64,000 nucleotides of DNA from Candidatus Margulisiibacteriota bacterium (GCA_041661965.1 JBAZTH010000001.1:310001-374000); one strand, 5' to 3'; positions 45,492 through 54,326 are shown, numbered from the stretch's first letter. Notes: generated by a model not told the origin, from the sequence alone. Translations and numbers: made by a program.

Positions 45492-46052
45492 ATGGGAAGA
45501 ATAGGCAAAAGAATATTAGAGATCCCCAAAGGCGTCGATATCAAACTCACGCCGGAAGGGAATGTCAGCGTTAAAGGACCGAAAGGGACCCTGGCGTTTG
45601 ATTTCAAGCCGATCGTCAAGGTTGTGATCGATAACGGCAAGCTGCTGACCAATATCGTCGAGACTACTTGTGAAGCGCAGGCGATGCAGGGTCTTTACAA
45701 CAGCATTATCGAGAATATGATCACCGGCGTGACTAAAGGCTTTGAAAAAGAACTAGACTTAGTCGGCGTCGGCTATCGCGCGACCCTGGCTGGCAAGAAG
45801 CTTCAATTACAGCTTGGATATTCGCACCCGGTTGAGTTTGAGCCGCCCCAAGGGATTGATTTTGAAGTTCAGGGGGGGACCAGGATCAAGATCAAAGGGA
45901 TCGACGCCCAAAAGGTCGGCGCGATCGCTTGCGAGATCCGGTTGACCAGAAAAGTTGAACCCTATAAAGGGAAAGGGATCCGTTACGTTGGCGAAGTAGT
46001 CAGACGCAAAGCCGGTAAAGCGGCCAAGGCGACGTCGGGAGGCAAGAGCTAA
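45492..46052 (+). CDS. rplF: 50S ribosomal protein L6
   Basis: L6 lies near the sarcin-ricin loop. It has two similar domains; it starts MGRIGKRILEIPKGVDIKL and has the C-terminal IDAQKVGAIACEIRLTRKVE followed by PYKGKGIRYVGEVVRRKAGK. It is 186 residues long, with a short Ala/Lys-rich tail. Confidence 0.94.
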   Translation: MGRIGKRILEIPKGVDIKLTPEGNVSVKGPKGTLAFDFKPIVKVVIDNGKLLTNIVETTCEAQAMQGLYNSIIENMITGVTKGFEKELDLVGVGYRATLAGKKLQLQLGYSHPVEFEPPQGIDFEVQGGTRIKIKGIDAQKVGAIACEIRLTRKVEPYKGKGIRYVGEVVRRKAGKAAKATSGGKS

Positions 46053-46053
46053 A

Positions 46054-46371
46054 ATGGCGATCAGAAAGAAAAAAGTATTTGGAACACTGGAACGGCCGCG
46101 CTTGGCTGTTTTCCGCAGCATTAAGAATATTCACGCGCAAGTCATTGCCGACAGCGAAGGCCGGACCCTGGCGGCCGCTTCCTCGATTGAAAAAGATCTG
46201 GTCAAAAACGGCGGGAATATTGCCGCCGCCAAGAAGATCGGCAAACTGATCGCGGAAAGAGCGAAAGCTAAAGGGGTCAAGAAAGTTGTTTTTGACCGGG
46301 GCTCTTTTATTTATCACGGTCGGGTAAAGGCGCTGGCGGACGCGGCTCGCGAAGGAGGACTGGAATTCTAA
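46054..46371 (+). CDS. rplR: 50S ribosomal protein L18
   Basis: The 105-residue protein has RPRLAVFRSIKNIHAQVIAD and VVFDRGSFIYHGRVKALADA with the terminal EGGLEF, the L18 signature for 5S rRNA binding. The basic N-terminal extension is shorter than usual. Confidence 0.94.
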   Translation: MAIRKKKVFGTLERPRLAVFRSIKNIHAQVIADSEGRTLAAASSIEKDLVKNGGNIAAAKKIGKLIAERAKAKGVKKVVFDRGSFIYHGRVKALADAAREGGLEF

Positions 46372-46372
46372 T

Positions 46373-46885
46373 ATGAGATATCAGGACAGGAACCGAGATT
46401 CGGAATTTAAAGAAAAAGTAGTCAGCATCGCCCGGGTGACCAAAGTGGTCAAGGGGGGTAAAAAGATGGGTTTCCGCGCCGTCGTGGTCGTTGGCGACAT
46501 GAAGTTTCGGGTCGGTCTCGGCATCGGGAAAGCGGCTGAAGTTTCGGCCGCGATCCGCAAAGGTGTTGAGGCGGCCAAGAAAGCGATCATGGAAGTGCCG
46601 ATCATCAATGGCTCGATCCCGCACGATGTGCACGGTAAATTTTCGGCCAGCAAGGTCGTCTTGCGCCCGGCTCCCCGGGGAACCGGCGTTATCGCCGGCG
46701 GCTCCGTCCGGACGATCCTCGAACTGGCCGGGGTTAAGAATATCGTTGCCAAAAAGATCGGTTCGGCCAATTCGATCAACGTGGCGCGAGCGACCCTGAA
46801 CGGGCTTAGCCTTTTGAAACGGCTCGATCAGGTGACCAAAGAAAGAGGAAAGGAACCGAACGTACATTATGTTAAATCTGAGTAA
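46373..46885 (+). CDS. rpsE: 30S ribosomal protein S5
   Basis: S5 acts in decoding accuracy and mRNA entry. It has VSIARVTKVVKGGKKMGFRA, then GKAAEVSAAIRKGVEAAKK, then RPAPRGTGVIAGGSVRTILE. It is 170 residues long. Normally rpmD (L30) follows; here rplO starts 17 nt before the rpsE stop, so there is no room for rpmD. Confidence 0.95.
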   Translation: MRYQDRNRDSEFKEKVVSIARVTKVVKGGKKMGFRAVVVVGDMKFRVGLGIGKAAEVSAAIRKGVEAAKKAIMEVPIINGSIPHDVHGKFSASKVVLRPAPRGTGVIAGGSVRTILELAGVKNIVAKKIGSANSINVARATLNGLSLLKRLDQVTKERGKEPNVHYVKSE

Positions 46886-47270
46886 TTTAAAGCCCAAAGC
46901 GGGCGCTAAAAAAAGAAAAAAACGGGTCGGTCGCGGAACCAGTTCCGGTCTCGGCAAAACCTGCGGTCGCGGCCACAAAGGGCAGACCAGTCGTTCCGGT
47001 GGAACCAAGGGATCGCGGTTTGAAGGCGGGCAGACCCCGCTTTACCGCCGCTTGCCGAAACGTGGTTTCAAGAATTATCCGTTCCGGGTCGTTTACCAGG
47101 TGTTTAACCTGTCGGAAATTGAGAGAGCGCAAAAGGCCACCGGTTTGATCAAGATCCTCGGCTCCGGGGAATTGAAAGGACCGGTTGAAGTCAAGGCTCA
47201 TAAGGTCAGCGCCGCGGCGAAAAAGAAGATCGAAGCAGCCGGCGGGAAAGTAACGTTAATTAATGCTTAA
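46869..47270 (+). CDS. rplO: 50S ribosomal protein L15
   Basis: The Gly-rich N-terminal part (RGTSSGLGKTCGRGHKGQTS and GFEGGQTPLYRRLPKRGFKN-like segment) and the globular C-terminus (GSGELKGPVEVKAHKVSAAA) are typical. It is 133 residues long. It overlaps rpsE by 17 nt and secY by 8 nt. Confidence 0.94.
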   Translation: MLNLSNLKPKAGAKKRKKRVGRGTSSGLGKTCGRGHKGQTSRSGGTKGSRFEGGQTPLYRRLPKRGFKNYPFRVVYQVFNLSEIERAQKATGLIKILGSGELKGPVEVKAHKVSAAAKKKIEAAGGKVTLINA

Positions 47271-48525
47271 CTTTGTTTCCGGTCTGGTCAATATAGCCGA
47301 TTTAAGGAAAAAGTTTTTATTCACGGTCGGCATGATCGTCCTTTTCCGGGTCGGCGTGCATATCCCGGTCCCGGGGATCGACACCGTCAAGCTGGCCGGG
47401 TTATTCGGTGGCGGCAACGTCCTTGGTTTTCTGGACCTGTTCACCGGCGGCGCGTTTATGCGCTTTTCGATCTTCGCGATGGGGATCGTACCGTACATTA
47501 ACGCGTCGATCATCATGCAGCTTCTGCAGGTCGTGGTCCCCCAGCTCGAAGAGCTGGCGAAAGAAGGGGACGCCGGCCGCAAGCAGATCGCGAGCTACAC
47601 TCGCTATCTGACGGTTGTCCTGGCCGCCTTTCAGGCGTTCGGCATGTCGTTTTGGTTGCGCGGGGTCATGGTTGACGGTTATAGTTTTCTTGTTTTCCTG
47701 CTGGGAACGATCATTTCCCTAACGGCAGGCAGTACCTTGGTAATGTGGTTCGGTGAGTTGATCACCGAACGGGGAATTGGGAACGGCGCTTCGATCCTGA
47801 TCTTTGTCGGGATCGTTTCGCGCATCCCGTCCAATATCAGCCAGACGATAACGTTGGTCCGGGGGGGGGCGTCATTTTTCGGCGTCTTGATCCTGCTCCT
47901 GGCTTTTTTGGCGATGATCGTGGCGATCGTCCTGGTCCAGGAAGCCCAGCGGCGGATCCCGGTCCAATACGCCAAAAGGGTCGTGGGCCGGAAAATGTAT
48001 GGCGGACAATCGACCTACATTCCGATGCGGATCAATCAGGGGGGGGTTATCCCGATCATTTTTGCTTCATCGGTCCTAATGTTCCCGGCGACGCTGGCCC
48101 AGTTCATTCCGAACCCGGCCGTGCAAAGTTTTGTCCAGCTCTTTTCGCCGTCGGGTAGTTTGTACATGTTCCTGTATTTCGGATTGATCTTTTTCTTTAC
48201 GTATTTTTATACGGCGATCACGTTCAATCCGACCGAGCTGGCCGAGAACATTAAGAAATACGGCGGGTTTGTTCTGGGGATCAGGCCTGGTAAGCCGACC
48301 GCCCAGTATTTGGAATATGTTATTACCAGGCTGACTTTGGTGGGGGCCCTTTTCTTGTCGCTGGTGGCGATCGTGCCGACAATTGTGGAAAGCTTGACCC
48401 ACATCACGTCGTTCCAGGGACTCGGTTCAACCGCGCTGCTGATCATGGTCGGCGTCGCGCTTGATCTGGTCCGTCAGATCCAGACCCATCTGGTGACCCG
48501 CCAGTACGAAGGAATAATCGCATGA
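47263..48525 (+). CDS. secY: Preprotein translocase subunit SecY
   Basis: The channel subunit has 420 residues and about ten membrane segments. Family motifs are VGVHIPVPGID near the N-terminus, YINASIIMQLL, LVQEAQRRIPVQYAKR and GGQSTYIPMRINQGGVIPII, with a C-terminal cytoplasmic tail (DLVRQIQTHLVTRQYEG). It works with SecE encoded near the head of the same gene run. It overlaps adk by 4 nt. Confidence 0.95.
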   Translation: MLNFVSGLVNIADLRKKFLFTVGMIVLFRVGVHIPVPGIDTVKLAGLFGGGNVLGFLDLFTGGAFMRFSIFAMGIVPYINASIIMQLLQVVVPQLEELAKEGDAGRKQIASYTRYLTVVLAAFQAFGMSFWLRGVMVDGYSFLVFLLGTIISLTAGSTLVMWFGELITERGIGNGASILIFVGIVSRIPSNISQTITLVRGGASFFGVLILLLAFLAMIVAIVLVQEAQRRIPVQYAKRVVGRKMYGGQSTYIPMRINQGGVIPIIFASSVLMFPATLAQFIPNPAVQSFVQLFSPSGSLYMFLYFGLIFFFTYFYTAITFNPTELAENIKKYGGFVLGIRPGKPTAQYLEYVITRLTLVGALFLSLVAIVPTIVESLTHITSFQGLGSTALLIMVGVALDLVRQIQTHLVTRQYEGIIA

Positions 48526-49178
48526 TCTTGGTTTTACTTGGACCGCCCGGATCGGGGAAAGGGACGCAGGCGAAGTTGATCGCGGACGCGAAAAAACTGC
48601 CGCACATCTCTTTAGGCGATCTGTTGCGGGAAGAAGTTCGGATCGGTTCGGAGATCGGAAAAAAGGCGAAAGAATTCATGGATGCCGGCAAATTGGTGCC
48701 GGACGAGCTGACGATCGCGCTGGCCAGGAAACGGATCAGTAATCCGGATTGTCAGGTCGGCTTTATCATGGACGGTTTTCCGCGTTCCGCGGCCCAGGCG
48801 GAAGCGTTCGACGCGATGCTTAAAGAGTTGAACCGGTCGATCGATTACGTCCTCTATTTCAAGATCGATCAGGAAGAAGTGGTCAGCCGGCTTTCGGGCC
48901 GCCGGAGCTGCAAAGATTGCGGCGCCGTCTACCACCTGGAGCACAGTCCGTCGAAAGTCGCCGACAAATGCGACATTTGCGGGGGAGAATTGATCCTGCG
49001 CCAGGACGACAATCCGAGCGTGATCCGGACCCGTTTTGAAGTTTACGAAAAATCAACCAGACCATTGGTCGATTATTACGGCAAGACCGGAAAGATGGTG
49101 GAGATTGACGCTTCCTTGCCGATTGAAAAAGCGTTCAATAACGTGCTCAAGGTCCTGGCTAATGCCACTGCTCTTTGA
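48522..49178 (+). CDS. adk: Adenylate kinase, zinc-LID type
   Basis: It interconverts ATP, ADP and AMP. The P-loop GPPGSGKGTQ is at residues 7-16 and the AMP site includes DGFPRSAAQAEAF. The long LID holds Cys130, Cys133, Cys150 and Cys153 (CKDC and CDIC), a four-cysteine zinc site. It is 218 residues long. The place between secY and map is conserved. Confidence 0.95.
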   Translation: MILVLLGPPGSGKGTQAKLIADAKKLPHISLGDLLREEVRIGSEIGKKAKEFMDAGKLVPDELTIALARKRISNPDCQVGFIMDGFPRSAAQAEAFDAMLKELNRSIDYVLYFKIDQEEVVSRLSGRRSCKDCGAVYHLEHSPSKVADKCDICGGELILRQDDNPSVIRTRFEVYEKSTRPLVDYYGKTGKMVEIDASLPIEKAFNNVLKVLANATAL

Positions 49179-49942
49179 TGGCGATTTCGATTAAAACCGA
49201 AAAAGAGATCCAGTTGATGCGCGAAGCCGGCGCGATCGCGGCTGAAGCCTTGGCTGAATTGAAAGATTACCTGAAAACGGGGATCACGACCGCCGAGCTT
49301 GACGCTTACGGTGAAAAGGTCATCCGCGAACGAGGGGCCGAGCCGGTTTTTAAGGGGTATCGCGGTTACCGGCACGCGACTTGTCTCTCGGTCAATTCGG
49401 AAGTGGTCCACGGGATCCCTGGCGGACGACTGATCAAAGATGGAGACATTGTCAGTATCGATGTCGGGGTCAAGTATAAGGGTTATTGCGGCGACAATGC
49501 CGCGACTTTCCCGGTCGGCAAGATCTCCGGCAAAACGGAGAAGCTCTTACGGGCCGGAAAAGAGGCGCTTCGGGCGGGGATCAAACAGGCCCGGGTCGGC
49601 AAGCGGTTAGGGGATATTTCCCACGCGATCCAGAAAGCCGGCGAGAAACAAGGCTTTTCAGTTGTCCGTGAACTTTACGGCCACGGGATCGGTCGGGAGA
49701 TGCACGAAGACCCGTTGGTGCCGAATTTCGGGTTCCCCGGAGAAGGGATCCACCTTCAGGCCGGAATGATCATCGCGATTGAGCCGATGCTGAACACGGG
49801 GACTTGGCGGATAAAGACTCTTGATGATGGCTGGACGGTCGTGACCGAAGACGGCGGGCTTTCTTGCCATTTCGAGCACACGGTTTTGATCACTAAAGGT
49901 GATCCGGAGATATTGACCTTATGGCAAAAGACAAAGATGTAA
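49178..49942 (+). CDS. map: Methionine aminopeptidase, type I
   Basis: It removes the initiator methionine from nascent proteins. The ATG at 49178 overlaps the adk stop (TGATG). The metal ligands are visible as Asp95, Asp106, His169, Glu202 and Glu233 in SIDVG, CGDNAAT, YGHGIG, IEPM and FEHT. Asn stands where Thr is usual in GDTAAT. It is 254 residues long. It overlaps infA by 22 nt. Confidence 0.95.
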   Translation: MAISIKTEKEIQLMREAGAIAAEALAELKDYLKTGITTAELDAYGEKVIRERGAEPVFKGYRGYRHATCLSVNSEVVHGIPGGRLIKDGDIVSIDVGVKYKGYCGDNAATFPVGKISGKTEKLLRAGKEALRAGIKQARVGKRLGDISHAIQKAGEKQGFSVVRELYGHGIGREMHEDPLVPNFGFPGEGIHLQAGMIIAIEPMLNTGTWRIKTLDDGWTVVTEDGGLSCHFEHTVLITKGDPEILTLWQKTKM

Positions 49943-50142
49943 TCGAACTGGAAGGCGAAGTGACGGAGGCTCTGCCGAGCGCGCTTTTCAGGGTCAAGGT
50001 CGAAACGGGACAATTGATCCTGGCGCACGTTTCAGGCAAGATCCGAAAAAATTACATTCGGATCCTCCCTGGAGATAAGGTCAGAGTTGAGCTCTCGCCT
50101 TACGACTTGACCCGGGGCCGAATTACGTATCGTTTAAAGTGA
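49921..50142 (+). CDS. infA: Translation initiation factor IF-1
   Basis: IF-1 occupies the ribosomal A site during initiation. It is a 73-residue OB-fold protein with IELEGEVTEALPSALFRVKV and VSGKIRKNYIRILPGDKVRV, ending YDLTRGRITYRLK. It begins 22 nt before the map stop. Confidence 0.95.
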   Translation: MAKDKDVIELEGEVTEALPSALFRVKVETGQLILAHVSGKIRKNYIRILPGDKVRVELSPYDLTRGRITYRLK

Positions 50143-50151
50143 GGTAAAATT

Positions 50152-50265
50152 GTGAAAGTAAGATCGTCAGTTAAAAAAATATGTGATAAATGCAAGATTG
50201 TCCGCCGGCGCGGTCGGGTCTACGTTCTGTGCGAGAACCCGAAGCATAAGCAGCGGCAAGGTTAA
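50152..50265 (+). CDS. rpmJ: 50S ribosomal protein L36
   Basis: The start is GTG 50152 after GAGGTAAAA. The 37-residue product MKVRSSVKKICDKCKIVRRR, continuing to CENPKHKQRQG, is full-length L36 with zinc ligands Cys11, Cys14, Cys27 and His32. It lies between infA and rpsM, as in most bacteria. Confidence 0.95.
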   Translation: MKVRSSVKKICDKCKIVRRRGRVYVLCENPKHKQRQG

Positions 50266-50277
50266 AAGGAGGAATTG

Positions 50278-50658
50278 ATGGTACGTCTGATTGGTATCGA
50301 TTTGCCGCCCAATAAAAGGATAATTGTCGGCTTAACTTATATTTACGGGATTGGCGACACGCTAAGCGAGGAAATCCTAGCGAAAGCGAACGTCAGCCCT
50401 GAAACTAAAGTTAAAGACCTGACCGATTCCGAAGTCGTCACGATCCGTGACGTGCTCAAGGATTACCGGTTGGAGGGGGATCTCCGCAAAGATATCTCCA
50501 TGCATATCAAGCGCTTGATCGACATCGGTTCATACCGCGGTTCGCGCCACCGCAAAGGTTTGCCGGTTCGCGGACAGCGGACCCGGACCAACGGCCGCAC
50601 CCGCCGGGGCAAGAGAAAGACCGTCGGGCTTGGAAGGAAAAAGGAGGAAAAGACATAA
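50278..50658 (+). CDS. rpsM: 30S ribosomal protein S13
   Basis: The ATG at 50278 follows AGGAGG; an in-frame TTG one codon earlier is less likely. The protein has 126 residues with RLIGIDLPPNKRIIVGLTYI, a helix-turn-helix-like middle and the basic C-terminal tail RGQRTRTNGRTRRGKRKTVG that touches the P-site tRNA. Confidence 0.95.
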   Translation: MVRLIGIDLPPNKRIIVGLTYIYGIGDTLSEEILAKANVSPETKVKDLTDSEVVTIRDVLKDYRLEGDLRKDISMHIKRLIDIGSYRGSRHRKGLPVRGQRTRTNGRTRRGKRKTVGLGRKKEEKT

Positions 50659-50661
50659 ACC

Positions 50662-51069
50662 ATGGAAGAAACAGCGGCTAAGGCGCCAGCAGCGCCTAAG
50701 AAAAAGAAAGATAAAAGAAAGGTTCACTCGGTTGGGGTCGCGCATATCCAGGCGACTTTCAACAACACGATTGTTTCCATTACCGATTCCAATGGTGGTG
50801 TCGTTTCCTGGTCATCGGCCGGGGCGAATGGTTTTAAAGGAACAAAAAAAGGGACTCCGTTCGCGGCGTCAGCCGCTGCCGAAAAGGCGGCCGCTAAAGC
50901 GCTGGAAATGGGAGTTCGTGAGGTCAGTGTTTTGGTCAAAGGACCGGGCGCGGGCCGTGAAACGGCGATCCGTTCTTTGCAGGGGGCGGGACTGGAGATC
51001 AGTTCCATTAAAGACGTTACCCCCATTCCGCATAACGGCTGCCGGCCTCCCAAGAGGAGGAGAGTCTAA
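50662..51069 (+). CDS. rpsK: 30S ribosomal protein S11
   Basis: S11 shapes the platform at the E site. It has GVAHIQATFNNTIVSITDSN, VSWSSAGANGFKG and VLVKGPGAGRETAIRSLQGA, ending HNGCRPPKRRRV. It is 135 residues long with an Ala/Lys-rich N-terminal extension. It overlaps rpsD by one base. Confidence 0.95.
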   Translation: MEETAAKAPAAPKKKKDKRKVHSVGVAHIQATFNNTIVSITDSNGGVVSWSSAGANGFKGTKKGTPFAASAAAEKAAAKALEMGVREVSVLVKGPGAGRETAIRSLQGAGLEISSIKDVTPIPHNGCRPPKRRRV

Positions 51070-51686
51070 TGGGCAGACATATTGAAGCGACCTGTAAGCT
51101 TTGCCGCCGGGAAGGCGAAAAGCTTTTTCTCAAAGGGGAGAAGTGCTATACCGAGAAGTGTCCTTATTCGCGGCGTTCCTACGCTCCGGGACAGCACGGC
51201 AAACTGCCGGCCCGCGTTTCCGAATATCAGATCCGTTTGCGCGAAAAACAGAAAGCCCGCCGCATTTACGGTTTGGGCGAGAAGCAATTCGCCGGCTATT
51301 TCGATAAAGCCGCCAAGCGCAAAGGGGTGACCGGAGAACAGCTGCTGCAATATCTTGAACGCCGGCTGGACAACGTGGTTTATCGCCTTGGGTTCGCTAC
51401 TTCCCGTCAGGCGGCAAGGCAGATAGTCCGCAACGGCGGGATCATCGTCAACGAGAAAAAGGTCAACATCCCTTCCTTCTCCGTGAAGGTCGGCGATCTG
51501 ATCAAGGTTAACGCCAAGATCGTGAAATTAGCGAAAGAAGCGCTCGAAAAGTTCCCTGACAAGATTACGCCGAAATGGCTGGCCTTGTCCGGTGAGGCGG
51601 AAGGGAAGATCGTTTCTCTGCCGACCAGGGACGAGATCGACGCGGCGATCGCCGAAAATCTTATCGTTGAGTATTATTCTCGGTAA
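51069..51686 (+). CDS. rpsD: 30S ribosomal protein S4, zinc form
   Basis: The N-terminus holds Cys9, Cys12, Cys26 and Cys31, the zinc-binding variant of S4. Then come CPYSRRSYAPGQHGKLPARV and the S4 RNA-binding fold ERRLDNVVYRLGFATSRQAA. It is 205 residues long. S4 starts 30S assembly and represses the alpha operon in some bacteria. The next gene, rpoA, is 23 nt away. Confidence 0.95.
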   Translation: MGRHIEATCKLCRREGEKLFLKGEKCYTEKCPYSRRSYAPGQHGKLPARVSEYQIRLREKQKARRIYGLGEKQFAGYFDKAAKRKGVTGEQLLQYLERRLDNVVYRLGFATSRQAARQIVRNGGIIVNEKKVNIPSFSVKVGDLIKVNAKIVKLAKEALEKFPDKITPKWLALSGEAEGKIVSLPTRDEIDAAIAENLIVEYYSR

Positions 51687-51709
51687 GTGATTTTTAAGGA
51701 GGTAAATTA

Positions 51710-52657
51710 ATGGTAACTATTGGAGAGAAGCCATGGGTCAAGGTGGCTGAAGTTTCGGACAGTTTCGGTAAATTCGTGGTGGAGCCGCTGCCGAGGGGCT
51801 ATGGCCAGACCCTGGGCAATCCCTTGCGCCGGATCCTGCTTTCTTCGCTGCCGGGTGCGGCCGTGACCGCGGTTAAGATCGACGGCGTGTCGCACGAGTT
51901 TTCGACCATCAGCGGGGTGACCGAAGACGTTTTGCACATCATTTTGAACCTGAAAGAACTGGTTATTAAGTCCCATTCCGACCAGCCGAAGACCGTCACC
52001 CTTAAAGCTAAGGGGGCGGGCGAGGTTAAGGCCGGCGACATCGAGCATGACGATGAGATCGAGATCATCAATAAAGATCTGGTCCTGGCGAATCTTGATT
52101 CCAACGGCAAACTTTCCATGGAGCTGATCGTCGAACGCGGCCATGGCTATGTTTCTTCCGCCCGGAACAAAAAAGCCAGTCTGCCGGTTGGCTTTATCCC
52201 GACCGATTCGATCTTTACCCCGGTGGTCAAGGTCAACATCGCGACCGAAGAGGTCCGCGTCGGTCAAGAGATCAACTATGATCGTTTGGTCATGACCGTT
52301 TGGACCAACGGCAGCATTCGGCCCGACGAAGCGGTCAAAGAAAGCGCCAAGATCCTGGCCCGCCACGTCGATCTGTTTGTTCATGTCGGTGAAAAGTCCG
52401 AAGCGCTCAACCTGGAACTGGGCGGGAAGGAAGATTCTCCTTCCGCCGTTCTCGACATGAGCGTTGAAGACCTGGAATTCTCTTCGCGGTCCCTCAACTG
52501 CCTGAAAAAGGCGGGGATCAAGACCGTTGGGGAGCTGATGACCTATTCCGAACCGGAACTGATGAAGCTCGATAACTTCGGCGAGAAATCACTGACCGAA
52601 GTCCGGGCGCGGCTGTCGGAATACAAATTGCATCTAAAAGGAGAGTCGGGAGAATGA
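51710..52657 (+). CDS. rpoA: DNA-directed RNA polymerase subunit alpha
   Basis: The N-terminal assembly domain has FVVEPLPRGYGQTLGNPLRR and SSLPGAAVTAVKIDG. The C-terminal domain, which contacts UP elements and activators, has LEFSSRSLNCLKKAGIKTVG and KLDNFGEKSLTEVRARL. It is 315 residues long. A clear AAGGAGG ribosome site precedes the ATG; the stop overlaps rplQ by 4 nt. Confidence 0.96.
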   Translation: MVTIGEKPWVKVAEVSDSFGKFVVEPLPRGYGQTLGNPLRRILLSSLPGAAVTAVKIDGVSHEFSTISGVTEDVLHIILNLKELVIKSHSDQPKTVTLKAKGAGEVKAGDIEHDDEIEIINKDLVLANLDSNGKLSMELIVERGHGYVSSARNKKASLPVGFIPTDSIFTPVVKVNIATEEVRVGQEINYDRLVMTVWTNGSIRPDEAVKESAKILARHVDLFVHVGEKSEALNLELGGKEDSPSAVLDMSVEDLEFSSRSLNCLKKAGIKTVGELMTYSEPELMKLDNFGEKSLTEVRARLSEYKLHLKGESGE

Positions 52658-53004
52658 GACACCGGAAAGGCAACAGTAAATTAAGTAAGCCGGCCGACCA
52701 GCGGATGGCGATGCTCCGCTCGATCGTCAGATCGCTTTTTCTCTACGGCCATGTCAACGTCACTTTGACCAGGGCGAAAGAAGCCCGGCGGATGGCGGAG
52801 AAGCTGATCACCTGCACAAAGTCTAACGACCTCTTTTCCCGCCGCAAAGCGGAAAGCGTGTTGCACGACAAAGCCGTGGTCACGACAATTTTTAAGAGTT
52901 TTCCGGAAAGGTTCGAAGGTCGAGCGGGCGGTTACACCCGCATTATTAAAATCGGCCGTCGCTTGGGAGATGCCGCTCCTCTGGCCCGGCTGGAATTGGT
53001 ATAA
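52654..53004 (+). CDS. rplQ: 50S ribosomal protein L17
   Basis: L17 lies near the tunnel exit. The 116-residue protein has MRHRKGNSKLSKPADQRMAM, then RSLFLYGHVNVTLTRAKEAR, and ends with the terminal block GRRLGDAAPLARLELV. Confidence 0.95.
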   Translation: MRHRKGNSKLSKPADQRMAMLRSIVRSLFLYGHVNVTLTRAKEARRMAEKLITCTKSNDLFSRRKAESVLHDKAVVTTIFKSFPERFEGRAGGYTRIIKIGRRLGDAAPLARLELV

Positions 53005-53008
53005 AGGC

Positions 53009-53440
53009 ATGAAAAAGAACAACACGATATTCGCTAACAACAAGATGATCAAGAGAAAATGGTACCGGATCGACGCGACCGGCAAGGTCCTGGGCCGGCT
53101 CGCGACCAAAGCCTCCGTCTATTTACGCGGGAAGCATAAGACCCTTTATACTCCCCAGACCGATTGCGGCGATTACATTGTCGTCGTCAATGCCGATAAG
53201 GTTAAGGTTACCGGGAATAAGCTCAAAGCTAAGACTTATTTTACCCACTCCGGCTATCCGGGCGGGGACAAAACGGTCATCCTGGAAAAGATGCTCCAGA
53301 CCAAGCCGGAAAAGGTCATTCGCCTGGCGATTGAAGGGATGATCCCCCACACCAGGCTTGGTGCGCAAATTATCAGAAAATTGAAAGTGTTCACCGGAAC
53401 CCCAGCCCAATACGCGAAAATTCCTGAACTTGAGGTGTAA
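53009..53440 (+). CDS. rplM: 50S ribosomal protein L13
   Basis: The ATG at 53009 is chosen because it lies just after the rplQ stop and gives 143 residues, close to the family length; an ATG at 52970 would start inside rplQ. Motifs are KRKWYRIDATGKVLGRLATK, YVVVVNADKV-like IVVVNADKVKVTGNK, and MIPHTRLGAQIIRKLKVFTG. L13 is an early 50S assembly protein. Confidence 0.94.
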   Translation: MKKNNTIFANNKMIKRKWYRIDATGKVLGRLATKASVYLRGKHKTLYTPQTDCGDYIVVVNADKVKVTGNKLKAKTYFTHSGYPGGDKTVILEKMLQTKPEKVIRLAIEGMIPHTRLGAQIIRKLKVFTGTPAQYAKIPELEV

Positions 53441-53446
53441 AAAAAG

Positions 53447-53968
53447 ATGAACGAAACAAAAAAAGCTCCTGTCCATCATAAGAAACCGGCCGCTCGCGAA
53501 GAAGTCGCTCCGGCGACGCATACCGCTCCGGCCCACCACGCTCATCCGAAAAAAGCGAAAGAAAAAGTCAAAGACAACTCGGTTAAGTATTACGGCACCG
53601 GTCGGCGTAAAGAAGCGATCGCTAAAGTCTGGCTGGTTCCCGGTAAAGGCGGTATGACGGTTAACGGTAAGACCGTCCCACAGTACTATTGCGGCCGCAA
53701 AATCCTCGAATATCGGATCAACCGACCTTTTGTCGTGACCCAGACTGCCGGTAAGTACGACGTTATCGCCCAAGTCTTGGGAGGCGGCGTTCCGGCCCAA
53801 GCGACCGCGATGAGCCTTGGGATCTCCCGGGCGCTCGTTGTCGCCAACCCTGAATTTAAGACCCTATTGAAGAAAGAAGGGCTCATGACCCGCGATCCGA
53901 GAATGAAGGAACGGAAGAAGTACGGCCTCAAACGCGCCCGCCGCGCCTTCCAGTTCACCAAACGATAA
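53447..53968 (+). CDS. rpsI: 30S ribosomal protein S9 with a His/Lys/Ala-rich N-terminal extension
   Basis: The S9 core begins at about residue 47 (VKYYGTGRRKEAIAKVWLVP) and ends KYGLKRARRAFQFTKR; the last residues reach the P-site tRNA. The first ~45 residues are a disordered-looking extension rich in His, Lys, Pro and Ala (for example HHKKPAAREE and APAHHAHPKKAKEK). The total of 173 residues is well above the common ~130. The ATG at 53447 with GAGGTG upstream supports that the extension is translated. Confidence 0.92.
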   Translation: MNETKKAPVHHKKPAAREEVAPATHTAPAHHAHPKKAKEKVKDNSVKYYGTGRRKEAIAKVWLVPGKGGMTVNGKTVPQYYCGRKILEYRINRPFVVTQTAGKYDVIAQVLGGGVPAQATAMSLGISRALVVANPEFKTLLKKEGLMTRDPRMKERKKYGLKRARRAFQFTKR

Positions 53969-53993
53969 GGATTTTTTGGGGGAGGGATCAACT

Positions 53994-54326
53994 ATGAAGA
54001 TCGAGAGACATTACGAAGATTTCATGAAGCCCGACAAGATCGAAGAGGGCGGTCTGATCAAGCTTAGCGGTTCCTTCCTGCTCGACCACGAGACCGACCT
54101 GATCAATCTGATCAATAACGAAGGGAAACTGGCCGAAGAACGGGACGCCAAGGCCCGCCTGATAAAAGTCGAGAAAAAAGACGGCGCGATCTGGGCTGAA
54201 ACCTCCACCCACAACTTGGCCTTGCATATCGGCAAGGCGTTGACCCACGCCTATAAGGGCGCTCATGAGTTCAAATTTCTCAACGGCGAAAAATTTGTCG
54301 AGGTCCACTGGGAGCGGAACGACTAG
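53994..54326 (+). CDS. BCAM0308-like small protein (C-terminal part of the family)
   Basis: The ATG at 53994 follows GGGGGAGG; an in-frame TTG at 53976 precedes that site. The 110-residue product has LIKLSGSFLLDHETDLINLI and a C-terminal LHIGKALTHAYKGAHEFKF followed by VEVHWERND. This resembles the second half of BCAM0308-family proteins (compare their pattern GEALxHAYxGxLxxxYxxxENxxRVxW), which in turn resemble part of the ribosome-export adaptor NMD3. The N-terminal zinc-finger part of the family is missing. Function is unknown. It lies 25 nt after rpsI in the same transcription unit, so a link with ribosomes or translation is possible. Confidence 0.55.
   Translation: MKIERHYEDFMKPDKIEEGGLIKLSGSFLLDHETDLINLINNEGKLAEERDAKARLIKVEKKDGAIWAETSTHNLALHIGKALTHAYKGAHEFKFLNGEKFVEVHWERND

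Noticed and set aside
52970..53008. Upstream ATG extension of rplM
   Set aside because: It lies inside the end of rplQ and adds residues not found in L13.
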